A stretch of DNA of 64,000 bases from Chitinasiproducens palmae (GCF_900095735.1 NZ_FNLO01000002.1:571626-635625), one strand, 5' to 3'. Positions 52,764 through 61,346 are shown, counted from the first letter of the stretch. Program-made: numbers and translations. Notes: generated from the letters alone by a model not told the origin.

Positions 52764-53999
52764 ATGAACATCAAATTCCGACTTTTGCTGTTTTCGTGGT
52801 TGCTGCAGTTCGTCAACTATCTCGACCGCACCAGTATTTCGGTTGCGGGTCCGACCATGGTGAAATCACTCGGCTTCGACGCTTCGCAATTCGGTTTGTT
52901 GCTCGCGGCTTTCGCGCTGGGATATGCGATCATGCAGATTCCAGGCGGCTTTCTCGCGGACCGCTTTGGCACAAAAGCGATGTTAGTTGTCGCGCCCGTG
53001 CTGTTCTCGGTGTTCACCGGTGCAACGGGCCTGGCCACGACGCTCGCCGCGCTCATCGCTGCACGCCTGTGTTTCGGCCTGTCGGAAGGTGCGATCAACT
53101 CCGGCTTCTACAAGCTCATCGGCGACAACTTCACGCACCGGGAAGCGGCCCGCGCGCATAGCATGTGGCTGACCGCGTTCGCGTTGGGTCCGGCGCTCGT
53201 CGCCCCGATCGCTACCGCCATTCTACGCACGGCGGACTGGCGCACCGTGTTTTTCGTGTTCGCGGTTCCCGGTGTGATCGTCGCCCTGCTGGTCTTCTTC
53301 CTGATTCCGCGCGACGCGATCGAAGGACAAAGGCACACGCTGACGTCCGACGAGCGCCGCGCTCAGTGGCGCGCTTTCGCTCGCCAGCCCAGCACGTGGA
53401 TGATGTTCTTCGGCTACTTCACATTCAGCGTTGGCTACTGGGGCTTTCTCGGGTGGGTTCCATCTTACCTTGTTGCGCAACGGCATATCGACCTGAAGGC
53501 GCTCGGCCTTGCGGCATCCATTCCTTATCTTTTCGGCTGTGTCGGCATTCTGGTGTACGGCAGGCTTGGCAGTGGCTGGCTATATCGTCGACAGCCCGCA
53601 TTGCTGGCAACCAGCGTGCTTGCAGCAGGTGCGACGCTGTACGTCGCATACAGCGCGCATAGCATCCAATCCTGCGTGATCGCGCTGTCCGCCACGGCCT
53701 TCCTGCTCTACGGCTGCCTCACACCGTACGCGGCGCTCGTCGTGCAGCTCGCCCCCGCCGGCGCACGAGGCATGTTCGCGGGCACCATCAACACGGGTGG
53801 TCAGATCGGTGGACTGCTGGCGCCGCTGGCAGTTGGCTACCTGGTCAAAGCCTCCAACTCGTACAACAGCGGTTTCGGCTTCATGATCGGCGCGATGGCT
53901 GCAAGTGCAGCATGCTATGGCGCGCTGCAGATTTGGATGTCCAGCCGGGTGCCGAAGCGCGAAGACGTTGAAGCAAAGCAACTGGGTGGCGTGCGTTGA
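52764..53999 (+). CDS. MFS transporter, anion:cation symporter (ACS) family
   Basis: A 411-aa inner-membrane carrier with about 12 helices. The opening 'LLFSWLLQFVNYLDRTSISVAGPTMVKSLGFDASQFG' carries the N-Y-x-D-R motif of the ACS group (glucarate, tartrate, phthalate, 4-hydroxyphenylacetate carriers). 'GGFLADRFGTKAML' is loop 2-3 motif A. It is last gene of the nitroreductase-ligase-hexapeptide operon, 46 bp after the previous stop, and probably imports the organic acid that the ligase activates. Confidence 0.9.
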   Translation: MNIKFRLLLFSWLLQFVNYLDRTSISVAGPTMVKSLGFDASQFGLLLAAFALGYAIMQIPGGFLADRFGTKAMLVVAPVLFSVFTGATGLATTLAALIAARLCFGLSEGAINSGFYKLIGDNFTHREAARAHSMWLTAFALGPALVAPIATAILRTADWRTVFFVFAVPGVIVALLVFFLIPRDAIEGQRHTLTSDERRAQWRAFARQPSTWMMFFGYFTFSVGYWGFLGWVPSYLVAQRHIDLKALGLAASIPYLFGCVGILVYGRLGSGWLYRRQPALLATSVLAAGATLYVAYSAHSIQSCVIALSATAFLLYGCLTPYAALVVQLAPAGARGMFAGTINTGGQIGGLLAPLAVGYLVKASNSYNSGFGFMIGAMAASAACYGALQIWMSSRVPKREDVEAKQLGGVR

Positions 54000-54297
54000 C
54001 GCCGGGGCGCCGCAAGTGCGCATCTCCCACACTCCGGCTGTCATGGCGGCATTCGCGAATCTGTGAGAGCCCGCATGTATGTGCTGCTGCGACGATACGC
54101 CGATTAGGGTGTCGACCGCGCGCCAGACGGACTGCGTTCGCCACCAAGGCGACACGAGCGAAGGCCGCCAGCATCGCGCCGCTGGGCGGGCCGCCGAACG
54201 TTCGACGTGGCCCCGCGCGTTACCGGCATCCGCTCTCAGAGGCAGCGGGCGCCGCGAGGCCGGTAAGAACACCGGCGACATCGAGGCTCGTTTCCGC

Positions 54298-55563
54298 TCA
54301 GGCAGCCACCATCCGCGGCCGCCGCTGGCCGGCACCGGCCAGCGCGCAGAGACTGAGTACCGCCGTGAACATCAGGTAATAGCCCGGTGAGGTCTTGTCG
54401 CCAGTGGCGCTGATCAGCCACACGATAATGGCGGGGGTGAAACCGCCGAACACCGTCACCCCGATGTTGTAGCCGACGGACATGCCGGTGGCGCGGGTCG
54501 ACACCGGGAACAGTTCGGCCATCAGCGCCGGCAGCGCGCCGAAGTACACCGACTTCAACACCGCGAACCAGGCGACCACCATGAAAAGCGACGCGACGCT
54601 GGCGTGACGCCCCATGTAGGCGAACGCCGGATAGCTGCTGACCGCAAGAATCACCGCGGCCGCCGCCATCTGCTTGCGTCGGCCGATGCGATCCGACAGC
54701 AGGCCTGCGAACGGTGTGACCACCGTCAGGATCAGCGCGGCGACGATGCCAGCCGCGAAGCCGTTCGAAGCGGGCAGATGCAACTCGCGGATCGCGAAGG
54801 TCGGCACGTACTGCAGCATGTAGTTGACCGCGGTCGATACGGTCAGCGCGCCAATCGAGATCAGCAGCCGCAGCTTCTGATGCCCGAAGACTTCGCGCAC
54901 CGGCGACTGTGCGTGTGCCGCCTCGACATAGGTCGGCGCGTCTTCGAGGAAGCGGCGCAGGTACAGACCCGCCGGCCCGATCAACAGACCGAAGAAGAAC
55001 GGTATGCGCCAGCCCCACTCCGACAGCGCCGCCGGGGTCATCCATTGCGTCAGCAGGAAACCGGACAGCGCGGCCAGCAGCCCGCTCAAACCCTGCGTCG
55101 CGAATTGCCAACTGGCCAGAAAGCCGCGTCGATGCGGTGCATGTTCGATCAGCATCGCGGTCGAGGCGCCGAACTCGCCGCCGGCCGAAAAGCCCTGGAT
55201 CAGTCGCGCAACGAAGACCGCGATCGGCGCGGCCACGCCGATACGTTGGTAACCCGGCATCACGGCGATCAGCAGGGTGCCGATCATCATCAGCGCGACG
55301 GACAGCATCAACGCTTTCTTGCGGCCGCGACGATCCGCGTAGGCGCCGAGCACCACGCCACCCAGCGGCCTTACCAGATACGATGCGCCGAACGACCCAA
55401 ACGTCAGCAACAGCGAGGCAGATTCACTGCTCGCCGGGAAGAAGTGCTTGGCAACATAGACCGCAAAGAAGCCATAGATCGCAATGTCGAACCACTCGAG
55501 GGCATTGCCCACCGAAGTGGCAATGACGATCCTGGCAAGGCTGACGGGTTTGTTTTTGCTCAT
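54298..55563 (-). CDS. MHS-family MFS symporter
   Basis: A 421-aa inner-membrane symporter. 'ATSVGNALEWFDIAIYGFFAVYVAKHFFP' is the MHS opening with the Asn/Glu/Asp triad, 'RPLGGVVLGAYADRRGRKKAL' the loop motif, and 'GFSAGGEFGASTAMLIEHAPHRRGFLASW' the TM4-5 block. Its ATG overlaps the TGA of the M20 peptidase gene (ATGA), so it is coupled to that enzyme and probably imports its substrate (an N-acyl amino acid, dipeptide or carbamoyl compound). The 298 bp after its stop show no gene. Confidence 0.9.
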   Translation of the reverse strand: MSKNKPVSLARIVIATSVGNALEWFDIAIYGFFAVYVAKHFFPASSESASLLLTFGSFGASYLVRPLGGVVLGAYADRRGRKKALMLSVALMMIGTLLIAVMPGYQRIGVAAPIAVFVARLIQGFSAGGEFGASTAMLIEHAPHRRGFLASWQFATQGLSGLLAALSGFLLTQWMTPAALSEWGWRIPFFFGLLIGPAGLYLRRFLEDAPTYVEAAHAQSPVREVFGHQKLRLLISIGALTVSTAVNYMLQYVPTFAIRELHLPASNGFAAGIVAALILTVVTPFAGLLSDRIGRRKQMAAAAVILAVSSYPAFAYMGRHASVASLFMVVAWFAVLKSVYFGALPALMAELFPVSTRATGMSVGYNIGVTVFGGFTPAIIVWLISATGDKTSPGYYLMFTAVLSLCALAGAGQRRPRMVAA

Positions 55564-57110
55564 GGCGCGAGGACTCGGGCGGACGCGGGGACGTCGTGGG
55601 ACAGCGGATCGGCGTCGCGGCTGCCGGGCAGCGGCGCGACGGCGTCTTGCGAAAACGCGGCACGACCGGCATGCGGGTCACCGGCTTGGTCGACAAGCGC
55701 GGCACGTTCGGCGAGGACCGCCGCACCTGTCTCGCCCAGGTCCCACCACAGTCCTGCCATGACCGCCAGTGCCTCGCGCGTCACCGAGGCCAGCAGATGT
55801 TCGTTCGGCGCATGCTGCGCGCAGGCCGGGTACGAGTGCGGCACCCACACGGTCGGCTGACCCAGGGTGCCTGCAAACACGTCGTTCGGAACGGTTCCGC
55901 CAAGGTTGGGCAGCAGCGCCGGCTTCTTTCCGGTGCTGCGTTGCAACGACCCTAGCGCCCAGATCACCCATGGATCGCGCGGGTCGAGGCGGGTGGCGGG
56001 GGCGCCGCGCAGAACGTTGACCTTCACCTGCGGGAAGCCATGCCGCGCAAGATGGGCATTCAGATGGGCGTCGAGGCGCTCCCAGTCGGTGCCCACCACG
56101 AAACGAAGTTGGCAGATTGCGCGTGCGCTGGGCTGGATCGCGTTCACCGGGGCGTTAGCGTTGCCGCATTGCAACGCCAACACCTCGAGCGCGTTCCAAC
56201 CGATCACGCGCTCGGTCGGCGTCAGCCCCGGCTCGCCCCAATCCTCGTCGACGGCCGGTGCGCTCTCGTCGCTGCCGAGCACGATGTCCGCCAGCGCCTC
56301 CCGCACCGCGCCGCCAAGGGGCGGCGGACGCAGGCCCTCGACATCGATTCGGCCATTGGCGTCGATCATGCTGGCGATTGCGTGGGACAGGACGACGCCG
56401 GGGTTGCGCAGCGCGCCGCCCCAATTGCCCGAGTGGTGGGCGCCGTCGCGCAATGTCACGCTCAACTCGAAATTGACACTGCCGCGCGAGCCCAGGAAAA
56501 GCGTCGGACGCTCTGCTGAGACCCGCGGGCCGTCCGAGGCAAGGAACAGGTCGGCCGCGAGCGATTCCCGCTCGGCCGCACACACCTCCTGCAGCCCGGG
56601 TGAGCCGATCTCCTCGCCCGTCTCGAAGATCATCCGCACGTTGTAGCCGAGCCGGCCCGCGCGCGCGGCGAGCACTGCCGCCAGGGCCGCCAGGTTGATC
56701 GAGTGCTGCCCCTTGTTGTCGGCGGTGCCGCGACCGTACCAACGATCGCCCTCCACCGCCACCGTCCAGGGCGAGAGCCCGGCCCGCCATTGGGCGTCGT
56801 AGCCGAGCACGACGTCTCCATGTCCGTAGGTGAGCACGGTCGGCAGCGCCGCAGCCTCGATCCGTTCGGCAATCAGGAATGGCGCGCTCGGCGCGATCGG
56901 GTTTGCGACGAGCCGGCTCGAAAAGCCCAGTTTGGCAAGCTCGGGAGCCAATTCGTCCAGCAGATATGCCTGCTGGACTTGCGCCCGCTCACTGTCCTGG
57001 CTCTCGGTCTTGTAGGCCACGCGGCGCGTCAGGTGACGCAGGAAACCACCCGAGTCGAAATCGTCGTGGGCCAGGCGGATGGCGTCGTCGCGTGTCAGTG
57101 GTTGGGGCAT
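55560..57110 (-). CDS. M20 family metallopeptidase/hydrolase
   Basis: A 516-aa cytosolic di-zinc hydrolase. Metal and catalytic blocks are 'LTYGHGDVVLGYDAQW' (His-x-Asp), 'WYGRGTADNKGQHSIN' (Asp ligand), 'IFETGEEIGSPGL' (Glu-Glu) and 'FLASDGPR', with the final His in 'VPHSYPACAQHAPNE'. The bacterial-type dimerisation domain lies between about 215 and 345. It is annotated in relatives as M20 peptidase, carnosinase-like. The ATG at 57110 is used; the frame extends 15 codons upstream without a signal. It is divergent from a LysR gene and coupled to an MHS importer. Confidence 0.9.
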   Translation of the reverse strand: MPQPLTRDDAIRLAHDDFDSGGFLRHLTRRVAYKTESQDSERAQVQQAYLLDELAPELAKLGFSSRLVANPIAPSAPFLIAERIEAAALPTVLTYGHGDVVLGYDAQWRAGLSPWTVAVEGDRWYGRGTADNKGQHSINLAALAAVLAARAGRLGYNVRMIFETGEEIGSPGLQEVCAAERESLAADLFLASDGPRVSAERPTLFLGSRGSVNFELSVTLRDGAHHSGNWGGALRNPGVVLSHAIASMIDANGRIDVEGLRPPPLGGAVREALADIVLGSDESAPAVDEDWGEPGLTPTERVIGWNALEVLALQCGNANAPVNAIQPSARAICQLRFVVGTDWERLDAHLNAHLARHGFPQVKVNVLRGAPATRLDPRDPWVIWALGSLQRSTGKKPALLPNLGGTVPNDVFAGTLGQPTVWVPHSYPACAQHAPNEHLLASVTREALAVMAGLWWDLGETGAAVLAERAALVDQAGDPHAGRAAFSQDAVAPLPGSRDADPLSHDVPASARVLAP

Positions 57111-57161
57111 GGTCGAATCGGAGGCTGGGTAACAAGGCCAGTCTAGAAACGACAAAAATTC

Positions 57162-57181
57162 GCAACAATTTCAATATTTGC
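57162..57181. promoter_or_regulatory. Possible LysR binding element
   Basis: GCAA-N12-TTGC lies in an AT-rich tract between the divergent M20 peptidase and LysR genes. Partial symmetry and position suit a LysR site; the match is weak. Confidence 0.3.
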
Positions 57182-57225
57182 CACTACCATTGCCGTTTCG
57201 GCAACAGAAGCGCCTCTCGACCGCC

Positions 57226-58146
57226 ATGCTCCATGCCCTCGCCCTCCGCTATTTCATCGAGGTCGCACGTACTGGCTCGCTGGCCGCAGCTTCGGAAGCG
57301 CTGCACGTCGCGGTGTCGGCAATCAGCCGGCAGATCGCCAAGCTGGAACGGGAGGTGGGCACGCCGCTCTTCGATCGCATGCCGCGCGGCATGGTGTTGA
57401 CGGAGTCGGGCGAGGCGTTGGCGCGCTACGCGCGTCGGACGCTGCTGGAGGGCGACGCCGTGCTCGACGACATTGCCGCCGCTCACGCGCTGGGTGGACG
57501 CATCGTACGCATCGGCTGTACCGAGGGCTTCACGCGCACCTTCATGCCCAGCGTGCTCGCGGAGCATCACGCTGCCGAGCCGCATGCGCGTTTCATGCTG
57601 CGGTCCGGGACACCTGCGCAGGTGGAGCAGTGGATCGCGACCGGCGAAGTCGACATCGGTCTCGCTTTTGGCACCATCCATTCGGAAGCGGTCGGCGTCT
57701 ATTTCAGCATTGCCGCGCCCGTCTGTGCGTTGATGCCGCCCAGCCATCCGCTGTCTGCGAGATCGAGCCTGAGCCTCGACGATCTGCTGGCGCACCCATT
57801 GGTGTTGCTCGATCGCGGCACGACGGTGCGCCAACTGCTGGACTGGTGCTGCGCCGCCCGTGGCGTGCAGTTCGAACCGGTGCTGACCAGCAACGATTCA
57901 AGCGTGCTGCATCACTTCGCCGCGCTTACCGGCGCGATCACGCTGGGAAGTCGACTTGCGCTGGTCGACGTGGCAGGTCCCTCGTCGCTTGTTGCACGCG
58001 CGATCGATGAACCGCTGCTTGCCAATCGCAGGCTGCAGGTGATGGTAATGGAAAATCGTCGACTGCCCAGCGGCGTCGAACGGTTCCTCGCCCGCCTTGT
58101 CGCGACGCTGCGCAATGACACGGGGAAGACTCACGATAGGCAGTAG
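57226..58146 (+). CDS. LysR family transcriptional regulator
   Basis: A 306-aa LysR protein. The HTH 'LRYFIEVARTGSLAAASEALHVAVSAISRQIAKLEREVGTPLFDRMPRGMVLTESG' (residues 7-63) is canonical. The effector domain contains 'VRIGCTEGFTRTFMPSVLAEHHA' and 'SNDSSVLHHFAALTGAITLGSRLAL'. The ATG at 57226 starts right at the domain; a TTG 16 codons earlier is possible. It is divergent from the M20-MHS operon, its likely target. The lasso cluster begins after about 150 bp on the same strand, but a regulatory link is not evident. Confidence 0.9.
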   Translation: MLHALALRYFIEVARTGSLAAASEALHVAVSAISRQIAKLEREVGTPLFDRMPRGMVLTESGEALARYARRTLLEGDAVLDDIAAAHALGGRIVRIGCTEGFTRTFMPSVLAEHHAAEPHARFMLRSGTPAQVEQWIATGEVDIGLAFGTIHSEAVGVYFSIAAPVCALMPPSHPLSARSSLSLDDLLAHPLVLLDRGTTVRQLLDWCCAARGVQFEPVLTSNDSSVLHHFAALTGAITLGSRLALVDVAGPSSLVARAIDEPLLANRRLQVMVMENRRLPSGVERFLARLVATLRNDTGKTHDRQ

Positions 58147-58295
58147 TCCGGGCAACAGCCGTCGCCGGCCAGGAACACGCGCTGTGCGAACGCCGCGCGT
58201 GGCGCGCATTAACCGCTTGCTGCTCAGCGTGCTTCGCGGGTTCGACGCGGGGCCGCGCAGGTCCGACGCAAGGCGAGCGACTGGACCGCGTACAA

Positions 58296-58430
58296 ATGGA
58301 TAGAAATGAACAGTCAATCGCGCAACCAATGCTGGACTACCTCGCCATATTTGCTATGTTCCGTAGTGCGTACCAATCTCTTGGTGGTGCGCAATCGGAA
58401 TCGCCTCCCTGGCGGTTTCCCGACAACTAA
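58296..58430 (+). CDS. 44-aa ORF just upstream of the lasso precursor (uncertain)
   Basis: An open frame starting ATGGATAGAAATG and ending TAA at 58428-58430, where the stop merges into the AAGGAG ribosome-binding site of the lasso precursor gene. The product has an acidic start (MDRNEQ), a hydrophobic centre (MLDYLAIFAMF) and a tail GGAQSESPPWRFPDN that could pass for a lasso-like core, though an acid at ring position 7-9 would need cleavage before Gly-Gly. No ribosome-binding site is visible before its ATG and the codons are AT-rich. It may be a second precursor, a leader ORF coupling translation, or chance. Confidence 0.3.
   Translation: MDRNEQSIAQPMLDYLAIFAMFRSAYQSLGGAQSESPPWRFPDN
58333..58360 (+). 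promoter_or_regulatory. Possible promoter of the lasso operon
   Basis: TGGACT (58333-58338) and TATGTT (58355-58360) with 16 bp between match sigma-70 -35 and -10 boxes at 4 of 6 positions each, in an AT-rich island about 80 bp before the precursor start. Confidence 0.25.
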
Positions 58431-58440
58431 GGAGATGAAG

Positions 58441-58563
58441 ATGAAAACTGCCGCAGTGCAACCGACGAAGGTCGTGGCGTACGGCTCGTTCCTCGCGTTG
58501 ATCCTGTCGAAAAAGTCGCGGCCGGGTGATGGCATCTTCGGCCGCGGCGTGAAGGGCGGCTGA
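58441..58563 (+). CDS. Lasso peptide precursor (A), atypical
   Basis: A 40-aa peptide, first gene of the lasso cluster. AAGGAG lies 6 nt before the ATG at 58441, which decides the start over an ATG at 58435 and a long spurious extension. Its only acidic residue is Asp30, so if a macrolactam forms it must be closed on Asp30. Ring sizes of 7, 8 or 9 place the core N-terminus at Lys24, Ser23 or Leu22. The best fit is Ser23, giving core SKKSRPGDGIFGRGVKGG with Ile21 at leader position -2, where Thr is normal but beta-branched residues are known to be tolerated. The core is strongly cationic and Gly-rich, with Ile/Phe/Arg as possible plugs. The usual Gly1 is absent. Confidence 0.75.
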   Translation: MKTAAVQPTKVVAYGSFLALILSKKSRPGDGIFGRGVKGG

Positions 58564-58589
58564 TCCGACGCGTAACGCCTGTACTTGCA

Positions 58590-58623
58590 GCAGCACGCGC
58601 GGGGTAGCGCCCGAACGTGCTGC
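58590..58623 (+). promoter_or_regulatory. Intergenic hairpin between lasso A and B1
   Basis: GCAGCACG (58590-58597) pairs with CGTGCTGC (58616-58623), and CGGG/CCCG pair inside the loop (58600-58603 with 58610-58613). It starts 26 bp after the precursor stop. Hairpins here in other lasso clusters stabilise or terminate the short precursor transcript so that A is made in excess of the enzymes. It overlaps the GTG at 58617, arguing against that codon as the B1 start. Confidence 0.65.
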
Positions 58624-58643
58624 GGGACAACCGAACCCGTTCC

Positions 58644-58949
58644 ATGGAATTTCGACGACCCGCCGGCGCAGCCGATCTCGCTTCCCTGTTCCTCAGTGCG
58701 TCTCTCGACTGCGTCCCGCTTGGCGACGAACTGATTCTGTACAGCGAGACGAAGGATGGCTACTTCGGCGTCTCGGGTGCGGCCGCCGACATATTGACGC
58801 TGGTGCAGCGTACACGTGGCAAGGGCTGGCGGCGCGCCGAATTGATCGACACACTATCAGCCGGCCGGCATCTGACGGAAGACGAGCACATGCTGCTTCT
58901 AGAAGGCATCTCGACATTGCTCGAACTCGGCGCGCTTCATGAAAAGTGA
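58644..58949 (+). CDS. Lasso peptide B1, PqqD-like leader-recognition (RRE) protein
   Basis: A 101-aa PqqD-fold protein. It has the expected beta-hairpin start ('DCVPLGDELILYSETKDGYFGVSGAAADILTLVQ', residues about 22-55) and a helical end ('LTEDEHMLLLEGISTLLELGALHEK'). B1 binds the precursor leader and hands it to the B2 protease. An ATG at 58644 is preferred; an in-frame GTG at 58617 lies inside a hairpin. It overlaps B2 by 11 bp. B1 is a separate gene here, whereas the betaproteobacterial capistruin-type clusters known to me have one fused B protein. Confidence 0.88.
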   Translation: MEFRRPAGAADLASLFLSASLDCVPLGDELILYSETKDGYFGVSGAAADILTLVQRTRGKGWRRAELIDTLSAGRHLTEDEHMLLLEGISTLLELGALHEK

Positions 58950-59403
58950 CGACACCCACCTATTCATCGTTCACGGCGTGGTTCGGGCGATCCTGCTCGA
59001 CCGCCCGGTCAAGGACGCGTATCTGGCCATCTTCAAATCGGTTTTCCCCGGGGCTGTCCTCGGCCGCTTCGGATGCCTGTCGCGACGGACGGCACCCTTA
59101 CATCTACAGCGCGTGTGCGATTCGCTCTATCGCATCGACAACGTCGGCACCGCGTGTGCGTCCTGCTATTCGGCGACCATCGTCGCCCAACTACTGGCCT
59201 TCGCCTCCAGTTTGCCCAGCGAAATGGTAGTGGGCGTGAAAAAACAGGACGGCAAGATTGTCGGTCACGCCTGGCTGGAACTGGGAATGGGGATGACGGT
59301 GCCGGCGATCGTGAACCCGGGCCAAGTCGACTTGGCTGAATACCGGCCGATGAGCCGGATGGCGCCGGAACGGGCCATCGCTGCATGGGCAGCGACGCTA
59401 TGA
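58939..59403 (+). CDS. Lasso peptide B2, transglutaminase-like leader peptidase
   Basis: A 154-aa cysteine protease that removes the leader. The catalytic Cys is Cys76 or Cys73 in 'TACASCYSATIVAQLLAFAS', corresponding to the usual CLxRSLxLxxLL block, here with a second Cys. The catalytic His is His110 in 'IVGHAWLEL', matching GHAWVEV. The Asp of the triad is not obvious; Asp131 in 'NPGQVDLAEY' is a candidate. Its first residues overlap the end of B1, and its stop overlaps the start of C (ATGA). The length fits stand-alone B2 proteins. Confidence 0.9.
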   Translation: MKSDDTHLFIVHGVVRAILLDRPVKDAYLAIFKSVFPGAVLGRFGCLSRRTAPLHLQRVCDSLYRIDNVGTACASCYSATIVAQLLAFASSLPSEMVVGVKKQDGKIVGHAWLELGMGMTVPAIVNPGQVDLAEYRPMSRMAPERAIAAWAATL

Positions 59404-61346
59404 GGGTCTGGAGCGCACTGATCAACCACGATCGTGCATCGATCGAGACTTACATCCGTGACTTGAGCGATGCGTTCGCCGACATCCAGGTCGACCGCTT
59501 CGAGCGCACCGACCGTCCATGGGTCATGCTGCTGCAGGCGGATCTGCGTCTGTGCAGTCCCCGACGTCCGCAGCGCAGCCGTGCGCGCGCCTCTGACGCT
59601 GTCGCGGCCTACAGCGGCTGGCTGCGCGAGCCGGGCGGGCCGCGGCGCTTTTCCGCCCTGCGCGGTGAGATGCCGAGCTTCGATCCGATTGCCGGCCCCG
59701 CGCTAGGTGAATTCAGCTATGCGGCGCTCGGCGCCAAGCATCTCGCGTTGCTCACTGACCATTACGCAACGCATCCGATCTACTACTGCGGTCCGCTTGG
59801 CCCGCGCCCCCGGCGCTGGGTTGCGAGCAATGATCTGCGCCTGCTTCTTCTATGCCGCGCGGTGTCAATGACCATCGACCGCGCCGCCTGTCTCGAACAT
59901 CTGACACAGTCGGTGATGGTCGACGAGAATGAATTGCGCGATTGCAGTACGTTCTTCAGCGCGGTCCGCAAGATGCCACCGGCCACCATCCTGCAGATCG
60001 ATGCGGGCGGCGACAGCACGCTTCGCGAGCCGGCGCCGTCTTTGCCGTCAGTGACTGCGTGCGCTTCGTCGTCCAACCCGGTGGCCCAGCAGACTGCCTT
60101 GCGCGAATGCCTGAATGCGTGCGTGATGGATCGCATCGAGGCGGGCGCCAGCGGTCTGATGCTGAGCGGTGGCGTCGATTCGAACACGATATTGGGGGCG
60201 AGCCTGTCCCTGCACGCGCCGTTGCCGTTCTGTGCCACGATGAGCTTCGAGGATGCGGACCTTGCGATGAGCCACGACGACCAGCTCGTCGCGCTGCTCG
60301 TCGAACGCTGCGGCGTACCGCACCGCGTGGTCCACGCCGACCGCTTTCTCCGCTTGCCAAGCGCTGCCGACGAGGGCGGTTACATCGACGGGCCCGATGC
60401 AGCCGCCAACCCGCTTGCCAAGGAGGCGTGTGCGCACGCGTTTCAGGAGCAAGGTGTGGCGCTCGCGATGACTGGCGAGGGAGGCGACTTGATCCTGGGC
60501 GAGTCGAGCTATGCCTGGCTCCATGACGCGATCCGCAAGCACGAAGGCGTGCGCGCGGCCCACGACTATCTCACCGGCAGTCTCGGCCTTGCGTGCTTCT
60601 CGCCAACGTATTTGCGCAAGATGCTCGCCGCGCTGTCGCCACGGCTTGCCGGGCGCGAATGGCTCCGGGCAGCGAATCGGGGACACGCCTCGACACCTGA
60701 CTACTTCAACACAGATCTGCATAGCGCTGCCCGCCGACAGGCGCGAAGCGCGGGTCGAACGCCCACGGCCTGCGGCAGAGCCTATCTCGGCCACCGCTAC
60801 GTCGAGGCGATGCTTTATCCGAGGGCCGCGTATTTCGACACGTTGAATATCTACTGCACCCACTCGCATCCGTTCCTTGACCCGAGGATGATCGCATTCA
60901 CGCTTGCCTGTCCTCCGCATCTGCATCATGACTACCGGCGCCTGGACCGCGCCAACCCGTACGCCACGGCCAAGATGCTGGCCCGCAACGCTTATCGGGA
61001 CGTGTTGCCGGCGTTGGCAAGCGACAAGCGCGGCAAGACCAGCTACGCACTGATGGCACGCAGGATGTTTCGCAATTCTGCCGGCGCCCTGCTGCGCCTC
61101 ACGGAACAACGGATGATTCTCAGCGATTGGGGCCTTGTCGATCAGGCGAAGTTCCGTGAACACCTGCTTGCCTACATTGTCGCGTCCGACGATCCCAATG
61201 CGCAGTTCGGCTGCGACTATCATTTCATGCGCGGCGTCACCGACCTCGAAACGTGGCTCGGCCGGTTCTCGGGTCCCCGGCACGCCGTCGCCGCGCGCCT
61301 GAAATTCAGACCGCTGCGCGCACTCGCCGGCCCTCGACGAACATGA
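59400..61346 (+). CDS. Lasso peptide cyclase (C), asparagine-synthetase-like
   Basis: A 648-aa enzyme that adenylates the ring Asp side chain and closes the macrolactam. The C-terminal synthetase domain has the PP-loop 'GLMLSGGVDSNTILGA' (SGGVDS at 256-261), and 'SFEDADLAMSHDDQLVALLVERCGVPHRVV' and 'MTGEGGDLILGESSYAWLHD' follow. The N-terminal region (1-200) retains a degenerate glutamine-amidotransferase-like fold ('HYATHPIYYCGPLGPRPRRWVASNDLRLLL') but lacks the Cys2 nucleophile, as in McjC/CapC. Its ATG at 59400 overlaps the B2 stop and its TGA overlaps the D start. Confidence 0.93.
   Translation: MRVWSALINHDRASIETYIRDLSDAFADIQVDRFERTDRPWVMLLQADLRLCSPRRPQRSRARASDAVAAYSGWLREPGGPRRFSALRGEMPSFDPIAGPALGEFSYAALGAKHLALLTDHYATHPIYYCGPLGPRPRRWVASNDLRLLLLCRAVSMTIDRAACLEHLTQSVMVDENELRDCSTFFSAVRKMPPATILQIDAGGDSTLREPAPSLPSVTACASSSNPVAQQTALRECLNACVMDRIEAGASGLMLSGGVDSNTILGASLSLHAPLPFCATMSFEDADLAMSHDDQLVALLVERCGVPHRVVHADRFLRLPSAADEGGYIDGPDAAANPLAKEACAHAFQEQGVALAMTGEGGDLILGESSYAWLHDAIRKHEGVRAAHDYLTGSLGLACFSPTYLRKMLAALSPRLAGREWLRAANRGHASTPDYFNTDLHSAARRQARSAGRTPTACGRAYLGHRYVEAMLYPRAAYFDTLNIYCTHSHPFLDPRMIAFTLACPPHLHHDYRRLDRANPYATAKMLARNAYRDVLPALASDKRGKTSYALMARRMFRNSAGALLRLTEQRMILSDWGLVDQAKFREHLLAYIVASDDPNAQFGCDYHFMRGVTDLETWLGRFSGPRHAVAARLKFRPLRALAGPRRT

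Noticed and set aside
58306-58563. 85-codon in-frame extension of the lasso precursor
   Set aside because: The extension has no ribosome-binding site and unlikely composition, while AAGGAG sits 6 nt before the ATG at 58441.
58617-58643. GTG start for lasso B1
   Set aside because: It lies in the 3' arm of the intergenic hairpin and lacks a ribosome-binding site; the ATG at 58644 starts at the PqqD-like domain.
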